Source: CAZLBC01 sp964557575 (lineage in GTDB: Bacteria > Planctomycetota > Phycisphaerae > SM23-33). Taken from it: 64,000 nucleotides of DNA. Shown piece by piece: positions 57,122-63,758 of this stretch. Made by a program: the position numbers and the translations under genes. Positions within the stretch are counted from its first letter, which is position 1, and each line of letters starts with the position of its first letter. The stretch lies in assembly GCA_964557575.1 (NCBI GenBank), contig CAZLBC010000001.1:1-64000 (forward strand), written 5' to 3'. Below the pieces are notes generated by a model, which was not told where the DNA came from, did not search any database, and was given only the letters and a program-made list of their open reading frames with translations.

Positions 57122-57129
57122 AATATTGC

Positions 57130-57205
57130 GTCAACGAGTGCCGGATTCGAACCCAAAACCAACCACCCTCGTACACGCGGGTTCGTCGCGCTAGGACTCG
57201 TTGAC
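57130..57205 (-). tRNA. tRNA-like gene with nine-bp acceptor and weak T arm
   Basis: GTCAACGAG pairs with CTCGTTGAC at the ends (9 bp). A T-loop sequence GGTTCGAATCC is present but its stem has only two sure pairs. An inner hairpin GCGCG-ACGAACC-CGCGT would give C33. No D arm can be drawn. Possibly a decayed or unorthodox tRNA. Confidence 0.35.
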
Positions 57206-57231
57206 TTGATTTTCAAAGATCGAAAAATTTA

Positions 57232-57306
57232 TGGTGGCTCCCCGCCGAGTCGAACGGCGACTTCCGCGTTTTCAGCGCGGCGTACACTCCAGTATACGAG
57301 AGAGCC
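57232..57306 (-). tRNA. tRNA-Phe(GAA)
   Basis: Acceptor GGCTCTC/GGGAGCC, A, CCA encoded; anticodon arm CCGCG-CTGAAAA-CGCGG; T arm GCCG-TTCGACT-CGGC. Confidence 0.9.
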
Positions 57307-57310
57307 AATT

Positions 57311-57345
57311 AAAAAACCCCTGTCCGGAGGGCCGAACAGGGGTTT
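57311..57345 (-). terminator. Rho-independent terminator
   Basis: 10-bp stem AAACCCCTGT/ACAGGGGTTT (57314-57345), followed on the minus strand by TTTTTT. It separates transcription from the right from the tRNA cluster, which must be served by another promoter or read-through. Confidence 0.85.
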
Positions 57346-57369
57346 CGTGTGTGCAACCGGTGTTCAGCC

Positions 57370-57477
57370 CTACGTGGTGCCCTCCAAATTGAAGGCATAA
57401 ATCGCCGCGCACGACAGGAGGTTTCTGTCGTTGTGGCGATGTATCTGTTGGCTGAATCGTTTGGTGAACATCATCAT
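57370..57477 (-). CDS. Possible 35-residue peptide or small RNA unit
   Basis: An ATG-initiated frame (MMMFTKRFSQQIHRHNDRNL ...) ending TAG lies between a strong promoter (57522-57550) and the terminator at 57311-57345. The ribosome site is weak (CGGAA). The transcript of about 200 nt could instead act as a small RNA. Confidence 0.35.
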   Translation of the reverse strand: MMMFTKRFSQQIHRHNDRNLLSCAAIYAFNLEGTT

Positions 57478-57521
57478 GTTTCCGTTCGCGCCTTTCGGCG
57501 TTCCGTTCGTATCACGATGGA

Positions 57522-57550
57522 AATGTACAAGGGTCGACGCGCGGCGTCAA
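57522..57550 (-). promoter_or_regulatory. Strong sigma-70-like promoter
   Basis: -35 TTGACG (57545-57550), 17-bp spacer, -10 TACATT (57522-57527). A reversed copy of the recurring element (GGGAAGTTTC on the minus strand) overlaps the -35 side. Confidence 0.7.
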
Positions 57551-57576
57551 GAAACTTCCCAATATTTTTCTTGTTT

Positions 57577-57822
57577 TTATTCCGACGTCTTCCACGTCCA
57601 CGTTACCGCTTCCTCCGGCTCTTCCGGACCGCGATCCGGAATAATCACGATCCGGCTCGTCAACGAAACATCGCAAACCGCGTCGGATTCCGCGATTTCC
57701 CGGATCAACTCCCGAATCGCGGTCATGTGCTTCGTGATCTTCGATCGGTACTCCGCGAGTTCCGGACGGATGTCGTTCACGAGTTCTTCCTTCGGAACAA
57801 GCACGTTTTTAACGGTTTTCAT
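57577..57822 (-). CDS. Hypothetical protein
   Basis: 81 residues, GAGGTGACGC ribosome site. A helical middle (EYRSKITKHMTAIRELIREI) and a beta-like end (SRIVIIPDRGPEEPEEAVTW). Overlaps the promoter for the 57.4-kb unit downstream. Function unknown. Confidence 0.55.
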   Translation of the reverse strand: MKTVKNVLVPKEELVNDIRPELAEYRSKITKHMTAIRELIREIAESDAVCDVSLTSRIVIIPDRGPEEPEEAVTWTWKTSE

Positions 57823-57825
57823 GCG

Positions 57826-58419
57826 TCACCTCGCGTTATGGTTCGATTGCACCTGCCGGATTCCAAACCCGTCGCTGTGCATAACGATTTGCGATGCGGG
57901 ATTGTTCGTCTCGGAACCTGCGTCAAGCCGAACGCGGTACGCTTCGCCGAAAGACTCGTCCAGCCGTTCGACGATAACGCCCGGCGTGCGCGCGCTGAAA
58001 ACATCGGTGATCACCCCGTCGCCGACCCGGTAGTCCACGCCAATGTCTCGCAAGTTGAAAACGGCCTGCAAACCGCCGAGCGAAGACATGCTGTCCAGTA
58101 CGCGCGGGTCGTCCGGGTTCCTGTCCACATCGAACGACCGCTCTTCGCCGTCGCCGTAAAACGCGGACACCTTGCGGCCGACGACGTCAACCACCGCGCC
58201 GAACAGCGCGCCGATAACGTGATCGCTGGCGATCCACAACACGGGGTCGCCTACGCGGAAATCCTTCGTGAGAAGCGTTGGGGGCGCGACAGGACGTCGA
58301 ACGCGCTGCAGTACGGCATCTGCGGACGGGGGAAGGTTAAACGCCGCCAGAGAAGCGTACAAACGGCTTCCGCGCGGAACGCCGTTGTCCACGACCTTCC
58401 CGCGAACGTGAAACTTCAT
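57826..58419 (-). CDS. Hypothetical protein
   Basis: 197 residues from ATG 58419, overlapping the upstream stop (ATGA). Contains FRVGDPVLWIASDHVIGALF and YRVGDGVITDVFSARTPGVI, two similar GD-V-containing segments suggesting a duplicated small barrel. No known function. Confidence 0.55.
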   Translation of the reverse strand: MKFHVRGKVVDNGVPRGSRLYASLAAFNLPPSADAVLQRVRRPVAPPTLLTKDFRVGDPVLWIASDHVIGALFGAVVDVVGRKVSAFYGDGEERSFDVDRNPDDPRVLDSMSSLGGLQAVFNLRDIGVDYRVGDGVITDVFSARTPGVIVERLDESFGEAYRVRLDAGSETNNPASQIVMHSDGFGIRQVQSNHNAR

Positions 58420-58901
58420 GTTGGATTCCACTGCACGATCTCCTCGACGTCAACATCCTCGAAATCCGTCAAGGGGATCGCGCGGCCCTCCTTGCGAAGT
58501 CCGAGTACCGTCTGGTCTAACAACTGAAGTATCGGCGGACTGACAAACACGAGGCACTTCCGGAACTCGTCTTCCGCGACGTCGGCGATCTTCCTAAGCG
58601 GGGTTAAACGGATCGCCTGCCGGAACATGTGAAGGGAGGCGCGCATGTAGACTTCCGTGTCGAGGCTGTCGCCCAACCGGTAACCTTCAACGCGGCGATG
58701 CGGCGCGCCGCGCTCCACGGGACCCGCGTTCTTGGCTAAGTCGCGCTCAACCCGCAAGCGGCGCGACACGAACTCCAGCGAATCATAGACAACGATCCCG
58801 ATCGGAAACGCGTCGGGGTTGATGACAACCGGGGCGATCACCGTGTTTCCCTCGGCGACGTACGCGTAAACCCATTTTCCCTCAAATCGGGGCGTCAGCA
58901 C
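58416..58901 (-). CDS. Hypothetical protein with GTG start
   Basis: 161 residues from GTG 58901 (GGAGAGGAATCCAGTT upstream), chosen because the longer frame would lie inside the preceding gene. KWVYAYVAEGNTVIAPVVIN and YDSLEFVSRRLRVERDLAKN are visible; no family. Confidence 0.5.
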   Translation of the reverse strand: MLTPRFEGKWVYAYVAEGNTVIAPVVINPDAFPIGIVVYDSLEFVSRRLRVERDLAKNAGPVERGAPHRRVEGYRLGDSLDTEVYMRASLHMFRQAIRLTPLRKIADVAEDEFRKCLVFVSPPILQLLDQTVLGLRKEGRAIPLTDFEDVDVEEIVQWNPT

Positions 58902-59196
58902 AACTGGATTCCTCTCCGAACCGTCCCTTGCGAAGCACGCGAAGAAGCGGGTACACTTTCGGGTTCTCTTCCGCAAGCGCGGCGAAGAAACGACACCGCT
59001 TGACAATGAAGTCGGTGCGCCCCACACCGCCGACCACGCAAGCGACACGCGGCGACGGTTCGTCTTCCATGTAAACGCGCGCGACCTCGGCTTCCGGGAT
59101 GATCTTCGAAAGCATCACGAAGGCTTCGTTGAACTCCCGGCGGAGGCCGTTCTCGTTAACCCAGTTCAGGACTTCCGGTTCCACGTTCTTTTTCAT
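58882..59196 (-). CDS. Hypothetical protein
   Basis: 104 residues, GGAGAGCGATA ribosome site. Helical (WVNENGLRREFNEAFVMLSK) then beta (VARVYMEDEPSPRVACVVGG). Ends inside the next gene by 20 bp. Unknown role. Confidence 0.55.
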   Translation of the reverse strand: MKKNVEPEVLNWVNENGLRREFNEAFVMLSKIIPEAEVARVYMEDEPSPRVACVVGGVGRTDFIVKRCRFFAALAEENPKVYPLLRVLRKGRFGEESSCADAPI

Positions 59197-59387
59197 TATC
59201 GCTCTCCGTGCCGCGTTCCGCGTCGAGAGCAGTATCCGAGATCAGTTTCGAATAGTCAAATTCGTCCCCGGTCGGGCTTTCAACCGTTGAAAGCATGACC
59301 GACGCAAGCTGATGTCCGATGCTCGATCTCCAAAGCCATGTGGACCTTTTCCGGGGAAAACCCCCGAATTTCATTGAACGAAATCAT
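59156..59387 (-). CDS. Small protein, interrupted by a +1 frameshift
   Basis: ATG 59387 with AAGGAG eight bases upstream starts MISFNEIRGFSPEKVHMALE, but this frame stops after 35 codons. A second frame gives a natural-looking continuation (LASVMLSTVESPTGDEFDYS to the stop at 59156). Skipping one base near 59316 joins them into a ~76-residue protein. The length minus one base is a multiple of three. Confidence 0.45.
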
Positions 59388-59408
59388 CCGGTTTCTCCTT
59401 GTAAAAGA

Positions 59409-59431
59409 AGCCCGCGAGGGGAACGCGGGCT
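59409..59431 (-). terminator. Rho-independent terminator
   Basis: 8-bp stem AGCCCGCG/CGCGGGCT, followed on the minus strand by TTCTTTTAC. It ends the groES transcript. Confidence 0.75.
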
Positions 59432-59466
59432 GCTGACGGGGTGATCGACGGATTTTGGGGATACCG

Positions 59467-59781
59467 TCAATCGTTGGGTTTCGGGTGGATTCGGGCCAGA
59501 ATGTCGACTTGAGAAATCAGCATGTAATCCTCGTCGTCGACTTTGATTTCGGTTCCCCCGTACATCGCGATGATGACGCGGTCTCCGCTTTTGAGGGGGC
59601 ACTCCCCGTCCCCGTCCTCGACGGGAACATTGATCACGGTCGCCTTGTTCGTGGCCTGCTGCGCCGTGTGCGGCAGTATAATGCCGCCTTTCGAGACGTC
59701 TTCCGGCTTGTCTTTTTGAACGAGAATACGATCGTTCAACGGTTCAAGTCGGCACGTCTTCTTTTTCGCTTCGGACGTCAT
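59467..59781 (-). CDS. groES: GroES-type co-chaperonin
   Basis: 104 residues from ATG 59781 behind AAGGAGTCCGGA. LEPLNDRILVQKDKPEDVSK, GGIILPHTAQQ (the GroEL-binding mobile loop), GDRVIIAMYGGTEIK and YMLISQVDILARI match Cpn10 in order and length. Like T4 gp31 it would form the lid of host GroEL, probably to fold the phage capsid protein. It has its own terminator. No phage GroEL is seen in the window. Confidence 0.92.
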   Translation of the reverse strand: MTSEAKKKTCRLEPLNDRILVQKDKPEDVSKGGIILPHTAQQATNKATVINVPVEDGDGECPLKSGDRVIIAMYGGTEIKVDDEDYMLISQVDILARIHPKPND

Positions 59782-59827
59782 TCCGGACTCCTTCCTGAAA
59801 AAATGGTGGATCGTGCTAAAAAATTTT

Positions 59828-59934
59828 TGACCCTGACAGGATTCGAACCTGCACTGCATTAGTTTCTTGCACCACTTCACAGCCCGGCTCTTGGTGCAAC
59901 ACACCGGGGCGTCTGCCATTTCCGCCACAGGATC
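59828..59934 (-). tRNA. Leu-type tRNA of 107 nt with a 16-nt anticodon loop
   Basis: Acceptor GATCCTG/CAGGGTC, discriminator A, D arm TGGCGGAAATGGCAGACGC (typical of bacterial class II Leu tRNA), T arm GCAGG-TTCGAAT-CCTGT. The anticodon stem CCCGG/CCGGG closes 16 nt instead of 7, and TTGCACCA in that loop can pair perfectly with TGGTGCAA in the long variable region. An insertion, intron or pseudoknot is possible; no anticodon can be named. Confidence 0.5.
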
Positions 59935-59943
59935 AAATTCTAA

Positions 59944-59965
59944 ACACACACACACACACACACAC
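59944..59965. repeat. (AC)11 dinucleotide repeat
   Basis: Eleven AC units in the spacer 10 bases upstream of the 107-nt tRNA (GT on the transcribed strand). Confidence 0.95.
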
Positions 59966-60147
59966 GACTTTGGCGAACCGCAGCGTAACGCATCCGCACC
60001 GACCGCCATTGACCCTACTCCGGTAACGCGGCTCAGTCCTGACCAAGCCCCTTCGGGTCCGCGCCGACCTGATGGATGCCGAACTATAGCGTCACGTGCC
60101 GGACTTACAACATCACGTACTCGACGATCTCAAAGCCGTGAATATTT
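59966..60147. other. Non-coding spacer upstream of the long tRNA
   Basis: About 180 bp between the tmRNA and the 107-nt tRNA without a protein-like frame. It contains short inverted repeats (e.g. CGCGG ... CCGCG) and may be transcribed with the tmRNA, but nothing definite can be assigned. Confidence 0.4.
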
Positions 60148-60610
60148 TGGTGGAGGCGAGGGGAATCGAACCCCTGTGCTGAATCTCTTCCGTATCAGCG
60201 TCCCCATGTTCACCCTAGTCCTGCCTCACTCCAAGGGTACGGTGAGGGGCTTGTTGTGACACGTTTCCAGTGCCGCACACGGGTCGTGCGCAAATGAGGA
60301 GTGCGTCTTTCCGCGTCGTCCCTCGTATGTACCTCGAACGCCGGGACTTACTTGTCAGCCGTCTCTCCGCACAGGGTTGTCCCCGTGGCCCCCATGTTTC
60401 GCTCGCCGCTACTTAGGGTGCGCTGTCCGTTCTTGTAGGTGTCCCCATGACGTTACCAGAACAATCTCACGTCATGGAGTGCGGCTAGGCCGCGTTTGCT
60501 AAAGCAGGTTCAGCAATTAGTTGTTGAGCGCAGTTTTTAACGTGGACTGACGTTCATACCACGACATGCAGCCGATACTTCCAACGACCAGTCGAAACCA
60601 AGTCGCCCCC
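60148..60610 (-). ncRNA. ssrA: tmRNA (transfer-messenger RNA)
   Basis: 463 nt. 5' end GGGGGCGACTTGGTTTCGAC and 3' end GGTTCGATTCCCCTCGCCTC-CACCA form the tRNA-like domain; the 7-bp acceptor pairs GGGGGCG with CGCCTCC, CCA is encoded. The tag frame after CTAATT reads GCT GAA CCT GCT TTA GCA AAC GCG GCC TAG (60514-60485), giving AEPALANAA, ending in -NAA rather than the common -LAA. It would rescue stalled ribosomes, using a UAG stop even though the phage also has an amber suppressor. Confidence 0.9.
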
Positions 60611-60647
60611 GATTTTCAAAGATCACGCTGAAACGGGTAATTCCGTT

Positions 60648-61145
60648 TCAGCGGCGCAAAATACTGTCGAAAATCCCGGAGAATCCGCTGACGAAAACCG
60701 GGCAATTACAAAATTCGATCCCGGCGGCTTCGATCCGCTGCTCGATCTCAGCCTGCAACACGAGCCAAGCGATCGTCCCGATCTTGTCCGCCGTAGAACG
60801 CCCGACGGGCTTCTCCGAAAATGTTCCGTCATCGTCGGGAACCATCACCGAGACGCGGAATCCGGACGGTTTGACTGGTACCGTGACCGCGTCTTCGGAA
60901 TACTTGGCCGCGCTTTCGTCAGCCGAGTAGGTCTCCGTGACGTAGATTTCGCGTACTCCCTTGAATTTGACCTTGATCAGTTCGTCCCCCGCGTCCTCGT
61001 GCGAGACGGCCTCTTGATCCGGCATGTCGACCTCTGCGGCCGTAAACATGTCGGAAACCAAATCGACGAGTTCAAACAAACGCTTGACGCGCTCTTCCTC
61101 GGTCCGCTCGACACGGAGCTTCGCTTCAACCTGAATCTTCGGCAT
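60648..61145 (-). CDS. Hypothetical protein
   Basis: 165 residues with GAGGAAAAAAAAG before the ATG. Helical first ~45 residues, then a beta-rich middle (LIKVKFKGVREIYVTETYSA), and a Cys-containing end (GIEFCNCPVFVSGFSG). Unknown family. Confidence 0.55.
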   Translation of the reverse strand: MPKIQVEAKLRVERTEEERVKRLFELVDLVSDMFTAAEVDMPDQEAVSHEDAGDELIKVKFKGVREIYVTETYSADESAAKYSEDAVTVPVKPSGFRVSVMVPDDDGTFSEKPVGRSTADKIGTIAWLVLQAEIEQRIEAAGIEFCNCPVFVSGFSGIFDSILRR

Positions 61146-61213
61146 CTTTTTTTTCCTCCTCGATTACCGATTCCTCTACACCCGTATATATCGGCAAACG
61201 AGGGCAAAAAACA

Positions 61214-61681
61214 TTAGTCTTTCTTCGACTTTTTCTTCTTTTTTCGTTTCTTGCGGTTCAGCGGCGACGGCTCGTCCTGCGGAAGGTACCCGCTTCCGGG
61301 TTGTCCCATCGCAGCGGAGGTCTGCGAGAATCCGCCGACATTCCCCGACGTCATCGCTTCGCCGACGGTGCCCTTGTCGGCATTGTCCCGGACTGTCCGC
61401 GCGGCTTTCAGCAGTCCGGCCTTGACCTCGTCGAACGGGATCACCGTGGAGTAGTAATACGGGTCCTCCGTCAGGTGATCCAGCGTGATTTCCAACGCCT
61501 CTCCGGCGTCGTCGGTGTGTTCCATTTCAACAGCAATGCCCGCGACAATCTGGCAGTAGCAAAAATCTCTGACACGTGCGTCGTCCCCGACGCCGCCTTC
61601 GACCTCATTACCCGCCATGCTCGGGTCGTCATCGGATTCCCGGAGCATCCGGTGCATCACGTCTCGACTTGTACGCTTCAT
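61214..61681 (-). CDS. Hypothetical protein with basic tail
   Basis: 155 residues from ATG 61681. N-terminus MKRTSRDVMHRMLRESDDD carries the RR/HR-hydrophobic-LRE motif seen in two other proteins of the window. A helical middle (EALEITLDHLTEDPYYYSTV) and a poly-K tail follow. The ribosome site GGAGGG is the 3' arm of a terminator, so translation start may be masked in that RNA fold. Confidence 0.55.
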   Translation of the reverse strand: MKRTSRDVMHRMLRESDDDPSMAGNEVEGGVGDDARVRDFCYCQIVAGIAVEMEHTDDAGEALEITLDHLTEDPYYYSTVIPFDEVKAGLLKAARTVRDNADKGTVGEAMTSGNVGGFSQTSAAMGQPGSGYLPQDEPSPLNRKKRKKKKKSKKD

Positions 61682-61723
61682 AAAAAAGCCCTCCGTTTCG
61701 CAACCAAGTATGCGACGGAGGGC
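61682..61723 (-). terminator. Terminator overlapping a ribosome binding site
   Basis: Stem GCCCTCCGT/ACGGAGGGC (61688-61696 with 61715-61723), followed on the minus strand by TTTTTT and directly by ATG 61681. It follows the suppressor tRNA. Confidence 0.7.
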
Positions 61724-61739
61724 CTCACGTGTCAAATAA

Positions 61740-61810
61740 TGCGTCGGACGGGGATCGAACCCGTTACCACGTTTTTAGAGAACGCCGCCTATCCATTCGG
61801 CTTCCGACGC
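61740..61810 (-). tRNA. Amber-suppressor tRNA (CUA)
   Basis: Complete cloverleaf: acceptor GCGTCGG/CCGACGC, D arm GCC-GAATGGATA-GGC, anticodon arm GCGTT-CTCTAAA-AACGT with anticodon CUA and U33, T arm ACGGG-TTCGATC-CCCGT, discriminator A. It would read UAG codons. The amino acid cannot be read from the sequence. No CCA encoded. Confidence 0.85.
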
Positions 61811-61818
61811 AATTCGAC

Positions 61819-62511
61819 TTAAACGTCCGAGATGCGGCCGGTCTTGGGATCGACGTCGACGACAAACGGGGAAACGGAAGGTCCGTACCGGTTCACCGGG
61901 ACCGACACCTCGGCTCGATTGTGCATCCGAAGGTCTTCCGGACGGTGAATCTCGATCACCGCTGTCGCCATCGCCGCCGTCGCCCACGGGGCTTCCCCGG
62001 GACCTTCCCTCGAAGACTCCTTTGACGATCCGCTGTCGAAATCCCCGTTGCGTCGCAACTGGGTACTGGTGAACACCGGACACCCCAGCGCGGCCCCGAC
62101 GCGCTGCAGCGCGCAAAAAGCCAAAGACGTGCTGATACGCGGAATCGGGTCCACGATCAGCATGTCGGTCTGGAAAGCCGCACGCGAGACCACGCCCAAC
62201 ACGTCGAAGAAAACCAAATCGGGCGACAACGTCCGGTACGTGTCGGAAAACAACGATCCGTCAACCTCGTTCGGGAGAAAGTCGCTGTACTTGAGCATGA
62301 CCTCGCTCGGCGACAATTCGAAGTCGGAGGTCATGTGGATCACGTTGAACCCGTTCAACGCGGCGTGCGCTCCGATGGAGCAAAGCATCGAAGTCTTCCC
62401 GTCCTTCGGGCGCGCCGCGACCACGACCACGTCACCCGCGTGAAACCCTTTGTCCGGGTGACTCGCGCGAACGGCGTTGTTGATTTTTGAAAAGGGAGTT
62501 TCAATCGACAT
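61819..62511 (-). CDS. DnaB/RecA-like P-loop ATPase
   Basis: 230 residues. FHAGDVVVVAARPKDGKTSM is a RecA-fold Walker A (residues ~24-43); SRAAFQTDMLIVDPIPRI is Walker B; TSTQLRRNGDFDSGSSKESS resembles loop L1/L2 of DnaB-type helicases, and IEIHRPEDLRMHNRAEVSV the late beta strands. It is shorter than DnaB and lacks an N-terminal domain, so it may be a RadA/KaiC-like recombination ATPase. Ends nine bases before the suppressor tRNA. Confidence 0.75.
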   Translation of the reverse strand: MSIETPFSKINNAVRASHPDKGFHAGDVVVVAARPKDGKTSMLCSIGAHAALNGFNVIHMTSDFELSPSEVMLKYSDFLPNEVDGSLFSDTYRTLSPDLVFFDVLGVVSRAAFQTDMLIVDPIPRISTSLAFCALQRVGAALGCPVFTSTQLRRNGDFDSGSSKESSREGPGEAPWATAAMATAVIEIHRPEDLRMHNRAEVSVPVNRYGPSVSPFVVDVDPKTGRISDV

Positions 62512-62581
62512 GATTCGGTCCTCGATTAGAAAAAGGTGAAAAGAAAAGCCGAACCCTGTCCAAAGGTTCGGCCGGTTTCAG

Positions 62582-62947
62582 TCATTCGCGTTCGGAGCAA
62601 TACTGCATGGTCGTCATCGCGAACTGCTGCGACCAACCCCATTCGTCCATGACGAACTGGTTGAACTCCTCGGTCGTCAGTTCGACTTCGTCGCCGACTT
62701 GAAGCTCGAACATCCGAATGAACTTGTTGTACTCCTTCTCGAACGTCCGTGGTGCCTGTTTGGCGAACGGGACGAGAGGGTCTCCGTTGCTGACGCGTTC
62801 GATCTGCTCCTGCAGGTGCTTGACGACCTGCTTCTGGTAGATTTCCTGCGCCTCTTCGGCGTTCTTGATGTGCGTCTCCCGATTCTTCCGGAGAATCTCC
62901 AGAATCTCGGCCTTGGGAAAACGACGTACCGTCGCGTTGCGGTTCAT
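62582..62947 (-). CDS. Hypothetical protein
   Basis: 121 residues from ATG 62947 (GAGGAGGTACACGAC). Helical, charged; contains IYQKQVVKHLQEQIERVSNG and an acidic C-terminus. Preceded by a strong terminator. No family assigned. Confidence 0.55.
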   Translation of the reverse strand: MNRNATVRRFPKAEILEILRKNRETHIKNAEEAQEIYQKQVVKHLQEQIERVSNGDPLVPFAKQAPRTFEKEYNKFIRMFELQVGDEVELTTEEFNQFVMDEWGWSQQFAMTTMQYCSERE

Positions 62948-62970
62948 GTCGTGTACCTCCTCAAAGTGGT

Positions 62971-63007
62971 AAAAAAAAAACGAACCGGTCAGACGTTCTG
63001 ACCGGTT
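62971..63007 (-). terminator. Strong rho-independent terminator
   Basis: 11-bp stem AACCGGTCAGA/TCTGACCGGTT (62983-63007), followed on the minus strand by CG and ten T. The stop codon of the 62989-63174 gene lies inside the stem. Confidence 0.85.
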
Positions 63008-63174
63008 TCCTGTTCCTGTTGTACCGCCCGGATCACCGCGATGTGCTGGATAAACGCTTCTTTCGCGAATTTCTCGACTTCGTGTTTTTGCGCGACCGCG
63101 TCTTTCGAACCGTAGTGTTTCGCGATTGACTCGCGAACGGCGCGTTCGACATCGATTGTGACCTTGACCTTCAT
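62989..63174 (-). CDS. Small helical protein
   Basis: 61 residues from ATG 63174 behind CGGAGGAACCG. Mostly helical and charged (VKVTIDVERAVRESIAKHYG). Its stop is within a terminator. Unknown function. Confidence 0.55.
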   Translation of the reverse strand: MKVKVTIDVERAVRESIAKHYGSKDAVAQKHEVEKFAKEAFIQHIAVIRAVQQEQETGQNV

Positions 63175-63306
63175 CGGTTCCTCCGAGAATAAAACCGCGC
63201 CGGTCGCCTCCCCCGGTGTCAGATACCGCAGTGCCAAAGAACCGGGTTATCGTCCTGCGGTCTGTGAGGCGGCAATCGCTCCACCATGACCGGCGCGGAA
63301 TTTTAA

Positions 63307-63379
63307 TCGTCGCGGAGGGATTCGAACCCCCAACCAACTGGGTGTAAACCAGTCACTCTAACCGTTGAGTTACGCGACG
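63307..63379 (-). tRNA. tRNA-Val(UAC)
   Basis: Acceptor CGTCGCG/CGCGACG, discriminator A, D stem ACTC/GAGT, anticodon arm ACTGG-TTTACAC-CCAGT, T arm GGGGG-TTCGAAT-CCCTC. No CCA. Confidence 0.9.
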
Positions 63380-63387
63380 GATGCCCG

Positions 63388-63705
63388 CTACATTTCCAAC
63401 GTGATGGTTCCCTGTTTTCCTCCGGAACTTCCGACAATTTCGCCATGGAGGATGTAGCAGTTCTCCATGGAACGAACCGCGTCGCGCTTCAAAATGAAAT
63501 CGTCGGGGTCGCCGTCGGATTCCTTCACGACAACGAAAACATCCCGGGGCGTCATCGTCAGCTTTTTCGGGATGTCCGGGACATCGCCCGCTTGCGTTTC
63601 GAACACCTTGACGGCGCATCCCGCGTCCGCAAGAGAATGCCGAATTGCTTCGGCGACTGTCGTCTTTCCCGCGCCGACCGGGCCTTCAATCGTAATCTTC
63701 AACAT
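63388..63705 (-). CDS. Small P-loop NTPase
   Basis: 105 residues from ATG 63705 (GAGGTGGACACTA). ITIEGPVGAGKTTVAEAIRH is a Walker A; the remaining ~80 residues (VKVFETQAGDVPDIPKKLTM ... RSMENCYILHGEIVGSSGG) are too short for a full nucleotide kinase. It resembles the start of phage adenylate/nucleotide kinase-like proteins. Function unknown. Confidence 0.6.
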   Translation of the reverse strand: MLKITIEGPVGAGKTTVAEAIRHSLADAGCAVKVFETQAGDVPDIPKKLTMTPRDVFVVVKESDGDPDDFILKRDAVRSMENCYILHGEIVGSSGGKQGTITLEM

Positions 63706-63758
63706 TAGTGTCCACCTCGTGTTCAAACTATAAAATGAACTGAGCTGCCGCACCAACT

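Noticed and set aside
59941..60009. Frame with a VCVCVC run as a cysteine-rich peptide
   Set aside because: It is only a translation of the (AC)11 repeat running into the 107-nt tRNA.
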